Notes: generated by a model from the letters alone, not told the origin. A stretch of 57,264 nt of DNA from Patescibacteria group bacterium (GCA_028716725.1 JAQUPG010000010.1:1-57264); one strand, 5' to 3'. Counted from the stretch's first letter, positions 1-8,420 are shown. Program-made: numbers and translations.

Positions 1-72
1 GCTGGGAGACTTGGAATCGAACCAAGATTGACGGAGCCAGAATCCGTCGTCCTACCTTTAGACGATCTCCCA
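1..72 (-). tRNA. tRNA-Gln (anticodon CTG)
   Basis: Read on the minus strand, a complete cloverleaf can be drawn. The acceptor stem TGGGAGA (66-72) pairs with TCTCCCA (3-9). The anticodon stem ACGGA/TCCGT encloses the seven-base loop TTCTGGC, which gives anticodon CTG (codon CAG, Gln). The T-arm CTTGGTTCGATTCCAAG has the usual TTCGATT loop. The discriminator base is G. The window starts one base into a possible encoded CCA end, so the 3' end cannot be judged fully. Confidence 0.95.
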
Positions 73-76
73 ATTC

Positions 77-104
77 TTGCCAATTTTTTTGGATGTGCTA
101 AAAT
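77..104 (+). promoter_or_regulatory. Predicted sigma70-type promoter pointing away from the tRNA
   Basis: TTGCCA (77-82), a 16-base spacer and an extended -10 TGCTAAAAT (96-104) form a good plus-strand promoter between the tRNA and the dnaX 3' end. It would start transcription near 111 and drive the GC-rich unit that ends at the terminator near 270. The gyrB promoter at 17151-17179 has the same hexamers. Confidence 0.5.
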
Positions 105-110
105 ATAATT

Positions 111-270
111 AAATCCAGTTTTCATGTTTGCCCTTTTTTAAATTCCGCTCGCTCGCGGACTCTGCGCCTCAAAAGCTGCGTTATACTCGGCCAACACCCC
201 CGGCTCCTTCCCGTACGCTCGGTTGCCTGCAGCACCCCTGAGGGCTTGATCTTCTCGCAAGCCCTTTTTT
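111..270 (+). ncRNA. Candidate small RNA unit (unknown class)
   Basis: This GC-rich stretch in an AT-rich genome lies between a good plus-strand promoter (77-104) and a rho-independent terminator (241-270), giving a predicted RNA of about 160 nt. It contains a short hairpin CCGC/GCGG near 145-158. It overlaps the end of dnaX only in the terminator. I could not match it to SRP RNA, 6S RNA or tmRNA. On the minus strand a stop-free frame of about 45 codons ends at 138, so a decayed short gene or dispersed repeat is an alternative. Confidence 0.35.
241..270 (+). terminator. Rho-independent terminator
   Basis: AGGGCTTG (241-248) pairs perfectly with CAAGCCCT (258-265) around a nine-base loop and is followed by a T run to 270. 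The T run is on the plus strand only, so it ends plus-strand transcription that converges on dnaX. The same hairpin lies just past the dnaX stop. Confidence 0.7.
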
Positions 271-1849
271 ATTTCACAATCCTCCCGCCAAAAGTTTTTA
301 GCAAGTCATTAAGCATATTGCCGTTCTCCGGCTGGCTTGGCTTCCCGTTTTCCTTTGGCTCCGGGCCGATTTCAGTTTCAATCCCCTGGCCATTCCCCCC
401 TCCGTTGCTTATCTCTAAAGTCTCATCAATTACGGCTTGGATAGACAGAGGCTGGCCGTAAACTTCGGTTAAAATGTTTTCCACCAGGCCTTTGACCTGG
501 ATATTGCTTACTCTGTCTTTATGGAACTTGTATTTAAAAGCTAAACAAAGCTCCTGGCCGGCTATGTCCCGGGGCTGGCAGACCCGCAAAATAAAAGACA
601 AGGAATGGTTATATTTTTTTACCCTGGTTAAAACTTCATGCCAGCGGTTTTTTATTTCCTCTAAACCTATGCCGGCCAAAGCTTCTCCCGGGTTTGCAGC
701 CGGCTTTGGGCTTGCTCCAACGACCGGTTTTGGCGCAATCGGAGCGCTTTTGCCAGCCCCCTCTTTTGCTAGGCAAAGTTCGGTAATGGCTAATTCTATT
801 GGCAATTGGGCAATAAAACTATCTTTTAATTCATTTTTTACCTTTATGAATCTTTCTATAAAAAAAGTAAGCTGCTCCAGGGTAAGCTCGCGGGAAACCT
901 CGTTAATTTTTATTTCCAGGGTTTCACCAAATTCCAGGGCCAGGTTGCCGGCGCTGATTTTATCCAGCATTATTTTTCTTAAAACTTCAACCAAATCAGA
1001 GGTAAAGGCGGCCAGATTAACTCCCTCATCCACCAGTTTATTAACCAGCCTGACGCCGGCGGCGGCGTCTTTTTTTATTAAATAACCTATCAGGTTGATG
1101 ATTTCGTCTAAATCGCTCCGCGGTATGACTAAATCCGCTTCCGCCTGCGTAATTTCCCGGCCGCCGATAGAAACAATCTGGCCGAGAAGCCCCTCCGCGT
1201 CCCGCATATAACCTTCAGATTTTCTGGCAATCGCCTCTAAGATATTTTTTCCGATTTTTATCTTTTCTTTGCCGACGATATAATTTAACTTTTTTACCGT
1301 ATCGCTGACGCTTATCCGCCGAAAATCAAACCTCTGGCATCGGGAAATAATCGTGGTCGGAACTTTGTGGATTTCTGTGGTGCAAAGGATAAAAATAACG
1401 TTAGCCGGCGGCTCCTCAATAATTTTCAAGAGGGCGTTAAAGGCGGAAATAGAAAGCATATGGACTTCATCAATGATAAAAACTTTATATTTGCAGCGGG
1501 ACGGAGAGGTTCGGGCCGAAGTAATAATATTTTCCCGGACATTATCCACGCCGGTATGCGAAGCCGCGTCTATTTCCATAATATCCAGGTTCCGGCCAAC
1601 CGTAATTTCTTCGCAAATTTCACACTGGTTGCAAGGTTCACTTTCCCCCTCTTTTCTTTTTAGGCAATTGACCGCTTTGGCCATCACGCGGGCCAAAGTC
1701 GTTTTTCCGACTGCCCGGGGCCCGCAGAAAAGATAAGCATGCGCAATCCGGCCTGACTGGATTTCGTTCTCTAAAGTGACCTTAATATGATTTTGCCCGA
1801 CCACTTCGGCAAAATTTTGCGGCCGGTATTTTCTGTATAATGTCGCCAT
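269..1849 (-). CDS. dnaX: DNA polymerase III subunit gamma/tau
   Basis: This is the ATPase motor of the clamp loader, which opens the beta clamp and loads it at primed sites during replication. The N-terminal AAA+ domain is complete: Walker A GPRAVGKTT at about residues 43-51, a zinc module with Cys62, Cys73, Cys76 and Cys79, Walker B IIDEVH near 125-130, and the SRC sensor near 169-171. An oligomerisation domain follows, then a Pro/Ala/Lys-rich linker near residue 370 and a short tail. At 526 residues it is a little shorter than usual tau proteins. The ATG is followed by the canonical ATLYRKYRP start. recR is not visible next to it. Confidence 0.97.
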   Translation of the reverse strand: MATLYRKYRPQNFAEVVGQNHIKVTLENEIQSGRIAHAYLFCGPRAVGKTTLARVMAKAVNCLKRKEGESEPCNQCEICEEITVGRNLDIMEIDAASHTGVDNVRENIITSARTSPSRCKYKVFIIDEVHMLSISAFNALLKIIEEPPANVIFILCTTEIHKVPTTIISRCQRFDFRRISVSDTVKKLNYIVGKEKIKIGKNILEAIARKSEGYMRDAEGLLGQIVSIGGREITQAEADLVIPRSDLDEIINLIGYLIKKDAAAGVRLVNKLVDEGVNLAAFTSDLVEVLRKIMLDKISAGNLALEFGETLEIKINEVSRELTLEQLTFFIERFIKVKNELKDSFIAQLPIELAITELCLAKEGAGKSAPIAPKPVVGASPKPAANPGEALAGIGLEEIKNRWHEVLTRVKKYNHSLSFILRVCQPRDIAGQELCLAFKYKFHKDRVSNIQVKGLVENILTEVYGQPLSIQAVIDETLEISNGGGNGQGIETEIGPEPKENGKPSQPENGNMLNDLLKTFGGRIVK

Positions 1850-1972
1850 TTATTAAATAATATAAAAATAGAATAATAAAATAAGGTTATGAAACTCCAA
1901 ATTACTAATCTCAAATTACCAATTACTTTTCTATTCTACCATTAAATTAGAATAAATCAAGGATATGAAAAA

Positions 1973-1999
1973 GCCGACTCTTTAGCAAGAAGCCGGCTA
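1973..1999 (-). terminator. Rho-independent terminator of the small gene at 1997-2200
   Basis: On the minus strand AGCCGGCTTCTT and AAGAGTCGGCT form an imperfect stem around a short loop, followed at once by TTTTTC. It overlaps the stop codon of the small basic protein gene and would separate it from dnaX. Confidence 0.7.
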
Positions 2000-2200
2000 A
2001 TCCTTTTTCTTTTTCCTCTTTCTTTTTTCCTTCCTTTGCCCCTGCCAATGCAATCTTAATTCTAACTTGAAAATAACTTCATTCTGGTAACGTTGCCTTA
2101 AGGCAGATGGGTCAAGCAAGAATTCCCATAATAAAGCCCAGCGGCAATCCGGTTTGACAATACCCCACAATTTCCTAAACATCTTCCAATCTTCCCGCAT
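1997..2200 (-). CDS. Small basic hypothetical protein
   Basis: This encodes about 67 residues, starting MREDWKMFRKLWG and ending in a long Lys/Arg-rich tail. I do not recognise the family. The start at 2200 is preferred because AAAAGGA sits six bases upstream; an in-frame ATG lies further up at 2230. A consensus-perfect promoter (2246-2273) drives it and a terminator overlaps its stop, so it is an independent, probably strongly expressed unit. The basic tail would suit nucleic-acid binding, but that is inference only. A structured RNA with incidental coding potential cannot be excluded. Confidence 0.5.
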   Translation of the reverse strand: MREDWKMFRKLWGIVKPDCRWALLWEFLLDPSALRQRYQNEVIFKLELRLHWQGQRKEKRKRKKKKD

Positions 2201-2245
2201 ATCCATTCCTTTTTGTAGAGTAAAGAACATTAATTGTAATCTTTC

Positions 2246-2273
2246 ATTATAGTAGATTTTTCAAAAATGTCAA
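2246..2273 (-). promoter_or_regulatory. Consensus sigma70 promoter
   Basis: On the minus strand, TTGACA (2268-2273), a 16-base spacer and TATAAT (2246-2251) match both consensus hexamers perfectly. Transcription would start near 2239 and run into the small basic protein gene. Confidence 0.8.
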
Positions 2274-2351
2274 CAAAAAACACGCCTAAAGTGCGCGGAT
2301 ATATAATAAATAACTTTAAAAACTAACACCTAATATCTAACATCCAACTCA

Positions 2352-3104
2352 CTATTCCCTCTTCCTGATTATATTCTCCACGGCCGCCCATTTGCTTTCC
2401 CCGGTTTTCGGAATTAAAATAACGGTTTCGTCGCCCGGATTGCCCTTAAAATAAGTTACACTGGCGGGAAGCACATGCCATTTTTTCCCTTCCGATTCCA
2501 CGAAAAAGTCACCATCGCCGCCCTTCTTTAATTCCCCTATTATCCTCGTTCTTTCAATTGGGCCGATTTGTTTGTAAATAAAAGTCCCGCTATTAGCTAT
2601 GGTAAGTTTTAAAATATCGCCTTCCACTAATTTTGATTTTGAAGCATAATTGGCCGGTACGCTATATTCTTTTCCGTCCGGGCCGATCATGTTTTCTCCG
2701 TCAAAAACTCCCTCAATAACCTTGCCGGTTTCTTCCCCGGACCCGGGCGTAATTTCGTTGTCGTCGGCTTCCTCCCCTATCTGGCTGATGCCAATCCGGG
2801 CCTCTTCTTCGCCCGGAGCTAAAACCGACAAAATTTCTATTATTTTATCATTATTCTCTTTGACATTTTCCAGCAGCTTTTTTATTAAAACAACTTTGGT
2901 CCGGCTGATAACCACTCCTTCCTGGCTTTTCTCTTTTTTCGTTTTCTTTTTGCTTTTTCTCCCTTCTCCCTCGGATTCAGGTAAAAAATCGCCTGCTTCA
3001 AGATCAAGCTCTTTTCCTTCGTCCAAAAAGCCACTTTTTACTTCTAAATCATCGTTAAAATCGCCTGAAGAGTCGTAATTTTGGTCTTGGTGTTTGTTTT
3101 TCAT
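2352..3104 (-). CDS. Hypothetical acidic protein with C-terminal beta-rich domain
   Basis: This 250-residue protein has no signal peptide. Residues 1-60 are acidic and low in complexity, followed by a Lys-rich patch (KKSKKKTKKEK). A short helical segment near 75-100 has the pattern VVLIKKLLENVKENNDKII. The C-terminal 120 residues look like a compact beta domain (DGKEYSVPANYASKSKLVEG and a later VESEGKKWHVLPASVTYF). I recognise the overall type from CPR genomes, where it is annotated as hypothetical, but no function is known to me. It lies upstream of dnaX and downstream of the HerA/VirB4-like gene on the same strand. Confidence 0.75.
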   Translation of the reverse strand: MKNKHQDQNYDSSGDFNDDLEVKSGFLDEGKELDLEAGDFLPESEGEGRKSKKKTKKEKSQEGVVISRTKVVLIKKLLENVKENNDKIIEILSVLAPGEEEARIGISQIGEEADDNEITPGSGEETGKVIEGVFDGENMIGPDGKEYSVPANYASKSKLVEGDILKLTIANSGTFIYKQIGPIERTRIIGELKKGGDGDFFVESEGKKWHVLPASVTYFKGNPGDETVILIPKTGESKWAAVENIIRKRE

Positions 3105-3247
3105 ATTTTTATTTATTTTACCCTTATTTACCTTTACATTCTATAAAATTTCTATTTTTTTGGCAAGCTGCTAGCCGATTTGCTTGGCCTGATGTTTTGG
3201 TTTTTGTTTTAAATTTTTATTCATTTTAACTCTTTTACTATACCAAA

Positions 3248-3281
3248 AAGATGCTATATTTTTCTCCGCATATAGCATCTT
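3248..3281 (-). terminator. Rho-independent terminator after the HerA/VirB4-like gene
   Basis: AAGATGCTATAT pairs with its complement across a short loop, and on the minus strand the stem is followed by CTTTTTGG. It lies about 50 bases past the stop of the 840-residue ATPase gene. Confidence 0.75.
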
Positions 3282-3327
3282 CATTATAACATTTTTAGCC
3301 CGACAAGAACAACTCGGCTAAAATTAT

Positions 3328-5850
3328 TTAAATTGTTTTTGCCCTTTGTTTAATTTCCGCTTCAATAATATTCCGGTCCTGCCCATATTTAAGCCGCGAT
3401 AAAGCCCTTATCCGGCCGGCCATATCCTCCCGCGCTTCTCCGGGAAGTGGCCATAAGGTCTTCATGGAAAAAGGCCGGCTGGCCGCATTGTCAATTAAAA
3501 GCTTTACGTAAGCCGTATACTTATCAACATTAATTAAATCATATTGGTTAAATACCGGGGAAAATTCTTTTTCCATAACTTCCGCGTCTTCTGACCCGAC
3601 CTTAAACAAGGCCCAGGTGCCGACGTTGCCGAAAACCGCGTCTTTAATGGTTGTATCCTTATTTTTTGTCAGCTGGCCTAAATATTGATGGGCAATAATA
3701 AGGTTTAAGCCGTATTTTCTCGCTTCGGAAAGAATGGAACAAATTGAATCAGTCGTAAAATTCTGGAATTCGTCAATGTAAAGGTAAAAATCTTTCCGGT
3801 CAGCCAGCGGTGTATCCGTGCGGGACAAGGCGGACATTAAAATTTTTCCGATTAAAATCATGCCCAGAAGGAAAGCGTTCATTTCTCCGACCCGGCCTTT
3901 GGATAGGTCAATCAGGAGAATTTTTTGCTTATCCATAATGTCGCGGACGTTAAATGAGCTTTTCTGCTGCCCGATAATCGGCCGCATGGTGTCGTTGGAA
4001 ATAAACTGGGTAAGCTTTGAAGTAATATAAGGGACGACATTGGCCAAAGCCGCTTCCCCGCCGGCTTTTTCCGCTTCCTGCTTCCAAAAATCAACCACGG
4101 TCTGATCCGCGCAACGCTCCAGCTTCATTTTCCGGAAAGCGGGATCGGAAAGAACCTTCGGTATTTCCATCAAGGTTGAGCCCGAAGCCGGGTCGGACAT
4201 AATAAGAAGCAGGGCGTTTCTCATATATTGCTCAAAAATCGGGCCGCCCGTAGATTTCAGGTCATAGAGCTTGTCAAATATCTTTATCATCTCGTTTATA
4301 ACGAACGTCTTCTGCTCCGGATAACGCGGGTCATATTCCACTAAATTTAAGGCCAAAGGCCGCTCTAAATCCGCCGGGGCGAAAAGCACCACGTCTTCCA
4401 CCCGTTCAGGCGGAATGCGGCTAAGAATGTCCTGAATTAAATCCCCGTGCGGGTCTAAAACGGCGACGCCTTCCCCGTTTATTATGTCCTGAATAGCCAG
4501 GCTCGCCATAAACTGCGACTTGCCGGTGCCGGATTTACCGATAACGTAAAAATGCCGGCGCCGGTCTTCCCTTTTTATTTTTATTTCCTTAACCACTCCG
4601 CGGTAAACGTTTTCCCCCAAAATAATGCCTTCGTCCGGCGCGTTCGGCGGAGCGGGCGCGTATTTGGCCGTGAGCCAGAGGATATTCGGCGTCTCTGTAT
4701 GCTTTAAAGGAAAATGAAAAAGTGAAGCTAATTCCTCGGTATTAAGAAGAAAACCTATTTTCTCCTGAAAGCGCCTATAAATAAAATCGTTGATTATCCT
4801 GTTCTGGCTGCCTCTGGCTAATTTATTTTTAAAATTATTGCCGTATTCGTAATAATTATACTGCCTTAAAGCGCTCGCCATATTATCTAAAAATATCCCC
4901 GCCTGCCCTTTATTTTTGGCGCTTACTACGATTCGCAGATTAACATCTAAGCCGGCCTTGGCGTTTTTTTCTTCTATTTCTTTAAGCATCTCCTGCTCCA
5001 AAGCTGAAGTTTTATTCCCCATACCAAGCTGTTTTTGCCTTTCCGCTTCCGTCAACGGTTTAGCCATTTGGGCTAAATTCCCGACTGCTGAAACCGCTTT
5101 GGTCATCCGGTTTAATTTTAAGGCTTCGGCCATTGATTTCCCGGAAGCCACTTCCCTGACTATAGCTCCGGCTTTTTTATGCCAAACGCCTTTGGCGCTC
5201 CGGACAACGTATTGGATGGCGATGGATTCATCCGCTTCCAGTTTTGACATAACATTAATAATTGAATTCATCGGGTCGGTTTCCTGCTTTTTATAGGTTT
5301 TAATCGGAAAAATAAAACTGCGGTCGGTTTTTAAAGTCCCGGCTAAAATTTCTCCTCGGGGGGTAAATATATTATAATCATCCACTTCTTCGATTACCGC
5401 TTCGGGGTAATGAGCGTTAATCTGCTGTTCCACATAACGGGCCATTTTTCGGGGAGCGACCGCATAAAAACAAATTTTTTTCTCCCTGGCCACGATCTCA
5501 AAAGAAAAATGGTCGTCGCGCCCAAGGAGCATCGGCAAAATCCCCCTTTGCGCGCGCAGCCCTCCGATACTGGCAAAAACCGTTTCGCCTTTAGCAATTT
5601 CCTCATGCAGGTGCTGAACATCAAAATCTTCTTCTTTCTCTCCCGGCCTTTCCTTAGGCAAGCGGACTAAAAAAATAACATGGTCAAAAGCCCGGTTCCG
5701 GTTATATAAGAACTTAATAATCCTGGCAATCAATAAAAAAAGAAAAATTATAATGATTACCCAGATTAAGTAAATCAGCCAAGGAGGCAAATTCATATTT
5801 AGGCTGGTTGGAGGCGCATAAATATTTTGTTGTGGAAAGCCATAGTCCAT
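3328..5850 (-). CDS. Membrane-anchored HerA/VirB4-like ATPase (type IV secretion-type DNA-binding domain)
   Basis: This 840-residue protein has one N-terminal membrane segment at about 24-45 and then a long cytoplasmic part. A P-loop ATPase core starts at Walker A IGKSGTGKS (437-445); AVLDPHGDL follows near 465, ILLIDLSKG lies further on, and YIDEFQNF near 690 is Walker B. This arrangement belongs to the HerA/FtsK/VirB4-TraD superfamily of hexameric DNA- or protein-pumping motors. Proteins of this type are widespread in CPR and annotated as type IV secretion DNA-binding-domain proteins. No other secretion genes are visible nearby, so a role in conjugation, DNA uptake or pilus work is open. 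A 300-base leader separates it from its promoter. Confidence 0.88.
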   Translation of the reverse strand: MDYGFPQQNIYAPPTSLNMNLPPWLIYLIWVIIIIFLFLLIARIIKFLYNRNRAFDHVIFLVRLPKERPGEKEEDFDVQHLHEEIAKGETVFASIGGLRAQRGILPMLLGRDDHFSFEIVAREKKICFYAVAPRKMARYVEQQINAHYPEAVIEEVDDYNIFTPRGEILAGTLKTDRSFIFPIKTYKKQETDPMNSIINVMSKLEADESIAIQYVVRSAKGVWHKKAGAIVREVASGKSMAEALKLNRMTKAVSAVGNLAQMAKPLTEAERQKQLGMGNKTSALEQEMLKEIEEKNAKAGLDVNLRIVVSAKNKGQAGIFLDNMASALRQYNYYEYGNNFKNKLARGSQNRIINDFIYRRFQEKIGFLLNTEELASLFHFPLKHTETPNILWLTAKYAPAPPNAPDEGIILGENVYRGVVKEIKIKREDRRRHFYVIGKSGTGKSQFMASLAIQDIINGEGVAVLDPHGDLIQDILSRIPPERVEDVVLFAPADLERPLALNLVEYDPRYPEQKTFVINEMIKIFDKLYDLKSTGGPIFEQYMRNALLLIMSDPASGSTLMEIPKVLSDPAFRKMKLERCADQTVVDFWKQEAEKAGGEAALANVVPYITSKLTQFISNDTMRPIIGQQKSSFNVRDIMDKQKILLIDLSKGRVGEMNAFLLGMILIGKILMSALSRTDTPLADRKDFYLYIDEFQNFTTDSICSILSEARKYGLNLIIAHQYLGQLTKNKDTTIKDAVFGNVGTWALFKVGSEDAEVMEKEFSPVFNQYDLINVDKYTAYVKLLIDNAASRPFSMKTLWPLPGEAREDMAGRIRALSRLKYGQDRNIIEAEIKQRAKTI

Positions 5851-6180
5851 AGTAAAAAATTTAAAATTATTTTTTTAATTCTAATACCAAAATTAATCCA
5901 CGCACCAAATTTTATTTATATAAACTATCTGAAAAGAATTGATAATAGTATTTTTCGAATTTGATGAATTAAAATTATTAACAAATCATAAAAATAGCAA
6001 AAAAATTTAGGCTTGAACTATTTAGCCCTAAACATAACCACTATGAGTTAAATTAAAACAATTACAGTAATTATTTGCTAAAAATGCTTTTCAGCCTGTT
6101 TATCTACTGCTCAATAATAATTTTCTTAATTATTTGTTCTACGGTTTATTATAGCACAAATGCCATACTCGAGTAAACAA
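5851..6180 (-). promoter_or_regulatory. Long leader region of the HerA/VirB4-like gene, with promoter
   Basis: This AT-rich gap holds no convincing gene on either strand. On the minus strand an extended -10 TGCTATAAT (6148-6156) with a weak -35 TTTACT (6172-6177) and an 18-base spacer would start transcription near 6140. That leaves a leader of nearly 290 bases before the ATG at 5850. No riboswitch or strong hairpin was recognised in the leader, and closer secondary promoters in the AT-rich DNA are possible. Confidence 0.5.
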
Positions 6181-6208
6181 AAATCCCCGCCAGCTTTGGC
6201 GGGGATTT
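6181..6208 (-). terminator. Strong terminator after the 6233-7302 gene pair
   Basis: AAATCCCCGCCA and TGGCGGGGATTT form a perfect 12-base stem around a four-base loop. On the minus strand it runs into ATTTTTG. It lies 25 bases past the stop at 6233. Confidence 0.85.
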
Positions 6209-6232
6209 AGCCTTTATTATTATTGAAAAAAA

Positions 6233-6745
6233 TTACCGTTCTTTCAGTTTCATAATTTCGTCTGCCTTGATTTTCGCTTCCTGCTCGAGAAAAAACTTAT
6301 TAACACCCGGTATAACAGAAAGCCACTTTTTTATTAAACTAATTATTTTTTCAACTTTAACTTTGGCCTTGCCTAATAGGCCATTTATCTCCCTAACTGT
6401 TTCTTCGCCTTTAGCCTTGAATTCCGCTTGTTTATTTGCGGGCAGGTTTAAATAAATCTCCTCCATCCCCGCTTCCAGTATCTTCCCAACTTTTTCTTCT
6501 CTTTCCTTTACCGCCTGCGCGGCTTCGCCAATATCAACCAACCCCGCGGGCGGGGTTGTCTTTAGCTGCTCTTTCGTTCCTGTCTCTTCCTTTTCCGCCA
6601 GAGTCTCCCTTAATTCCGGAGCAGTCTCTCTTTTTTCCGGCAAAATCGGTTCTGTTTCTACCTTTTCCGCTTCCTCTTTGATTTTTTCCGGGGTTAAATT
6701 TTTGCTTTCCGGATTTTCTAATTTTAAATCTCTGTCATCAGCCAT
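6233..6745 (-). CDS. Hypothetical charged helical protein
   Basis: This 170-residue protein has a Glu/Lys-rich, probably disordered N-terminal half and a helical C-terminal half (roughly 75-170) with coiled-coil character. There is no signal peptide or clear membrane span, although one moderately hydrophobic stretch (IISLIKKWLSVIPGVNKFF) lies near 135-155. The family is not recognised beyond similar hypothetical proteins in CPR. A GC-rich palindrome at 6540-6557 is translated as part of the linker TTPPAGLV. The gene starts 11 bases after the stop of the 181-residue membrane protein gene, so the two are probably co-transcribed and end at the terminator at 6181-6208. Confidence 0.7.
   Translation of the reverse strand: MADDRDLKLENPESKNLTPEKIKEEAEKVETEPILPEKRETAPELRETLAEKEETGTKEQLKTTPPAGLVDIGEAAQAVKEREEKVGKILEAGMEEIYLNLPANKQAEFKAKGEETVREINGLLGKAKVKVEKIISLIKKWLSVIPGVNKFFLEQEAKIKADEIMKLKER
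6540..6557. repeat. Intragenic GC palindrome
   Basis: AACCCCGC-GG-GCGGGGTT is an 18-base near-perfect palindrome inside the 6233-6745 coding region. It reads in frame as TPPAGL in a low-complexity linker and resembles the other GC-rich palindromes in this window. Confidence 0.6.
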
Positions 6746-6756
6746 ATATAAAAAGG

Positions 6757-7302
6757 CTATTTTTCATAATTTAAAATCGCTTCCAGGACTTTTGAATCCT
6801 TTTTTAAAGGCTCCATATATAAAACCTGGGAACGGACGATATTCATAGTCCCGTCCGGGCCGTGAGTTTCTCCTCCCCTTTTTACCAGGCGCAGATTGCC
6901 GGTTTCCGAAGCGGTTTTGGCGTTTTTCTGCTGGTCGTAATTATAATAAACGTTTTCAATAATAACCGGGTCCGCGGCCGTATCTTTAATCTGGCCGTAA
7001 AAAATTTCTTCATCAACCAATTTTACCGCGTACCAGTTTCCGGCTTTTACCATATTCTCTTCGCCTCCGCCTTTTCTTAAAAATAAAAAATAAACGGCTA
7101 TCAAAACCGCTATCAGGGCAAACACAGCCGCCAATCGCCTGGCCAGGGATTCGTTGACTTTTCTTATTTTCGGCCGGTTTATCCGGCTGAATTCTTCACT
7201 AGAATCATTAAAAACATTATCAATTCCTTCAGCCCGGCTGGAGCCGGCCTTTGGTTTTGGCTTTTCCTTTAAATTTACGGTCTGTCGGAAGTCGTTAGGC
7301 AT
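6757..7302 (-). CDS. Single-pass membrane protein, hypothetical
   Basis: This 181-residue protein has a basic cytoplasmic N-terminus and one membrane segment at about 57-75 (LAAVFALIAVLIAVYFLFL). An exported C-terminal domain of about 105 residues follows and begins NWYAVKLVDEEIFYGQIKD. The outside domain looks beta-rich. I know the type only as a conserved hypothetical protein of CPR genomes. It sits between a secreted protein gene upstream and a helical protein gene 11 bases downstream, forming a small envelope-related unit with the latter. No catalytic motif is visible. Confidence 0.75.
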   Translation of the reverse strand: MPNDFRQTVNLKEKPKPKAGSSRAEGIDNVFNDSSEEFSRINRPKIRKVNESLARRLAAVFALIAVLIAVYFLFLRKGGGEENMVKAGNWYAVKLVDEEIFYGQIKDTAADPVIIENVYYNYDQQKNAKTASETGNLRLVKRGGETHGPDGTMNIVRSQVLYMEPLKKDSKVLEAILNYEK

Positions 7303-7308
7303 AAACCT

Positions 7309-7405
7309 TAATTATCAATTATTAATTTTCAATTACCTGTAGATTGTTTGATGATTAACTAATTGAAAATTCATTGATAATTGAAACTTGAAACTTTAAA
7401 ATTTT
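7309..7405. repeat. AT-rich inverted repeat
   Basis: Two arms built from TTATCAATTATTAATTTTCA-like sequence face each other in the gap between two minus-strand genes. Similar AT-only runs occur at 26854-26900 and 28160-28190. They may act as weak intergenic structures or be decayed copies of a simple repeat. Confidence 0.5.
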
Positions 7406-7419
7406 TATTATCCTGTTTT

Positions 7420-8364
7420 TTACTCTATTGGCGCTTCTGCCGGGTTATCTACTGGCGCTGCCTCATCAGTCGGCGTGGTTCCTTCTTCCGCCGCCGGTTC
7501 ATCAACCGATTCACTTTCTTCTACCGGTAATTCAATGATCTCCACGATTTCCTCTTCGGCTGGAGTCTCTTCCTCGGTTGACGTAGCTTCTTCTACTGGT
7601 TCAGAAACCTCGCAAGCGTCTCCAACACCGTTATTATTGCTATCCGCCTGGTCCGGGTTAGAAACCGTTGGGCAATTATCGCTTGAACCAAAAACATTAT
7701 CAGTATCCGGGTCATTTTCCTCTATGTAGTTTTGGTAAACCTGGGTCAGGTTATCCGGGCCGGAAGCAGCCATATCCGCTTCTCCGGTTTGCAGCTGGCG
7801 CAATGATTCTTCCGTAACCGGCGACTCAAGATCTTCTGTTTTTATTGGCTCATAGCCGGGGAAAATCTTAGCGGCCAAGTCCAGGCTGGCGCCGATTAAA
7901 CCGCTGTACTCGGTTACCGCCACCCTTTTTTCTTCCCCGCTAACCTCCGCCTCAACCTGCGCCTGCTTTAATTCTTTAATTCTGGCATCATATTCCTCTT
8001 TTAATTCCCCGGCCAGATAAATGCCCAGGTCCCCGGCGCTTTTTTTAGAAATGCGGCGGGTATTTTCTTTCAATTGGTACTGCCAGGCGCTATTTTCATT
8101 CACCAAATCCAAATAAGTATAAGTGACATAATACATTTCCTCATCTTCCTCTATCTTTTCCACCTTAAAATCCATGTCAAAATTATCTAAATTTGCCGCC
8201 AATAATAAGGTATTATCCACCCCCTCCACAATCGTCTGCTTTTGGCCAATCGCCGCCTGCCCGGCGTCCGAAGCCAGGGCGCTTGTGCCCAAGACAAGAA
8301 CAAGGGCAATAATTAAGACGACGGCATTGTTGTACTTAATAAAATGGATGATTTTTCCAAACAT
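7420..8364 (-). CDS. Secreted protein with thrombospondin type 3-like calcium motif
   Basis: This 314-residue protein has an N-terminal signal or anchor segment (VVLIIALVLVLGTSALA, about 15-31). A middle domain of about 150 residues follows and begins NTLLLAANLDNFDMDFKVEK. Near 215-245 a short Asp/Asn-rich stretch, DPDTDNVFGSSDNCPTVSN followed by NNNGVGDACE, matches thrombospondin type 3 repeats, which bind calcium and hold a Cys pair. The last 70 residues are a Glu/Pro/Thr-rich low-complexity tail. The protein is probably exported and surface-exposed. It has its own promoter at 8421-8449. No enzymatic function is visible. Confidence 0.8.
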   Translation of the reverse strand: MFGKIIHFIKYNNAVVLIIALVLVLGTSALASDAGQAAIGQKQTIVEGVDNTLLLAANLDNFDMDFKVEKIEEDEEMYYVTYTYLDLVNENSAWQYQLKENTRRISKKSAGDLGIYLAGELKEEYDARIKELKQAQVEAEVSGEEKRVAVTEYSGLIGASLDLAAKIFPGYEPIKTEDLESPVTEESLRQLQTGEADMAASGPDNLTQVYQNYIEENDPDTDNVFGSSDNCPTVSNPDQADSNNNGVGDACEVSEPVEEATSTEEETPAEEEIVEIIELPVEESESVDEPAAEEGTTPTDEAAPVDNPAEAPIE

Positions 8365-8420
8365 ATATTTATTTTTAATTATAAACAGTTCTCCAGGAAG
8401 CTTTCCCTAAGAACAATTCT

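Noticed and set aside
120-268. SRP (4.5S/ffs) RNA next to dnaX
   Set aside because: The position is suggestive, but the near-invariant domain IV loop of bacterial SRP RNA is absent on both strands; only a weak GGGAAGGAGCC resemblance exists.
1068-1077. Programmed frameshift or slippage site in dnaX (run of seven A in the sense strand)
   Set aside because: It lies near codon 260, before the region where a gamma-type truncation would be useful, and no stimulating structure was seen.
3328-5850. Complete conjugation or type IV secretion system
   Set aside because: Only the HerA/VirB4-like ATPase is present; no relaxase, VirB6/8/9/10-like or pilin genes are seen around it.
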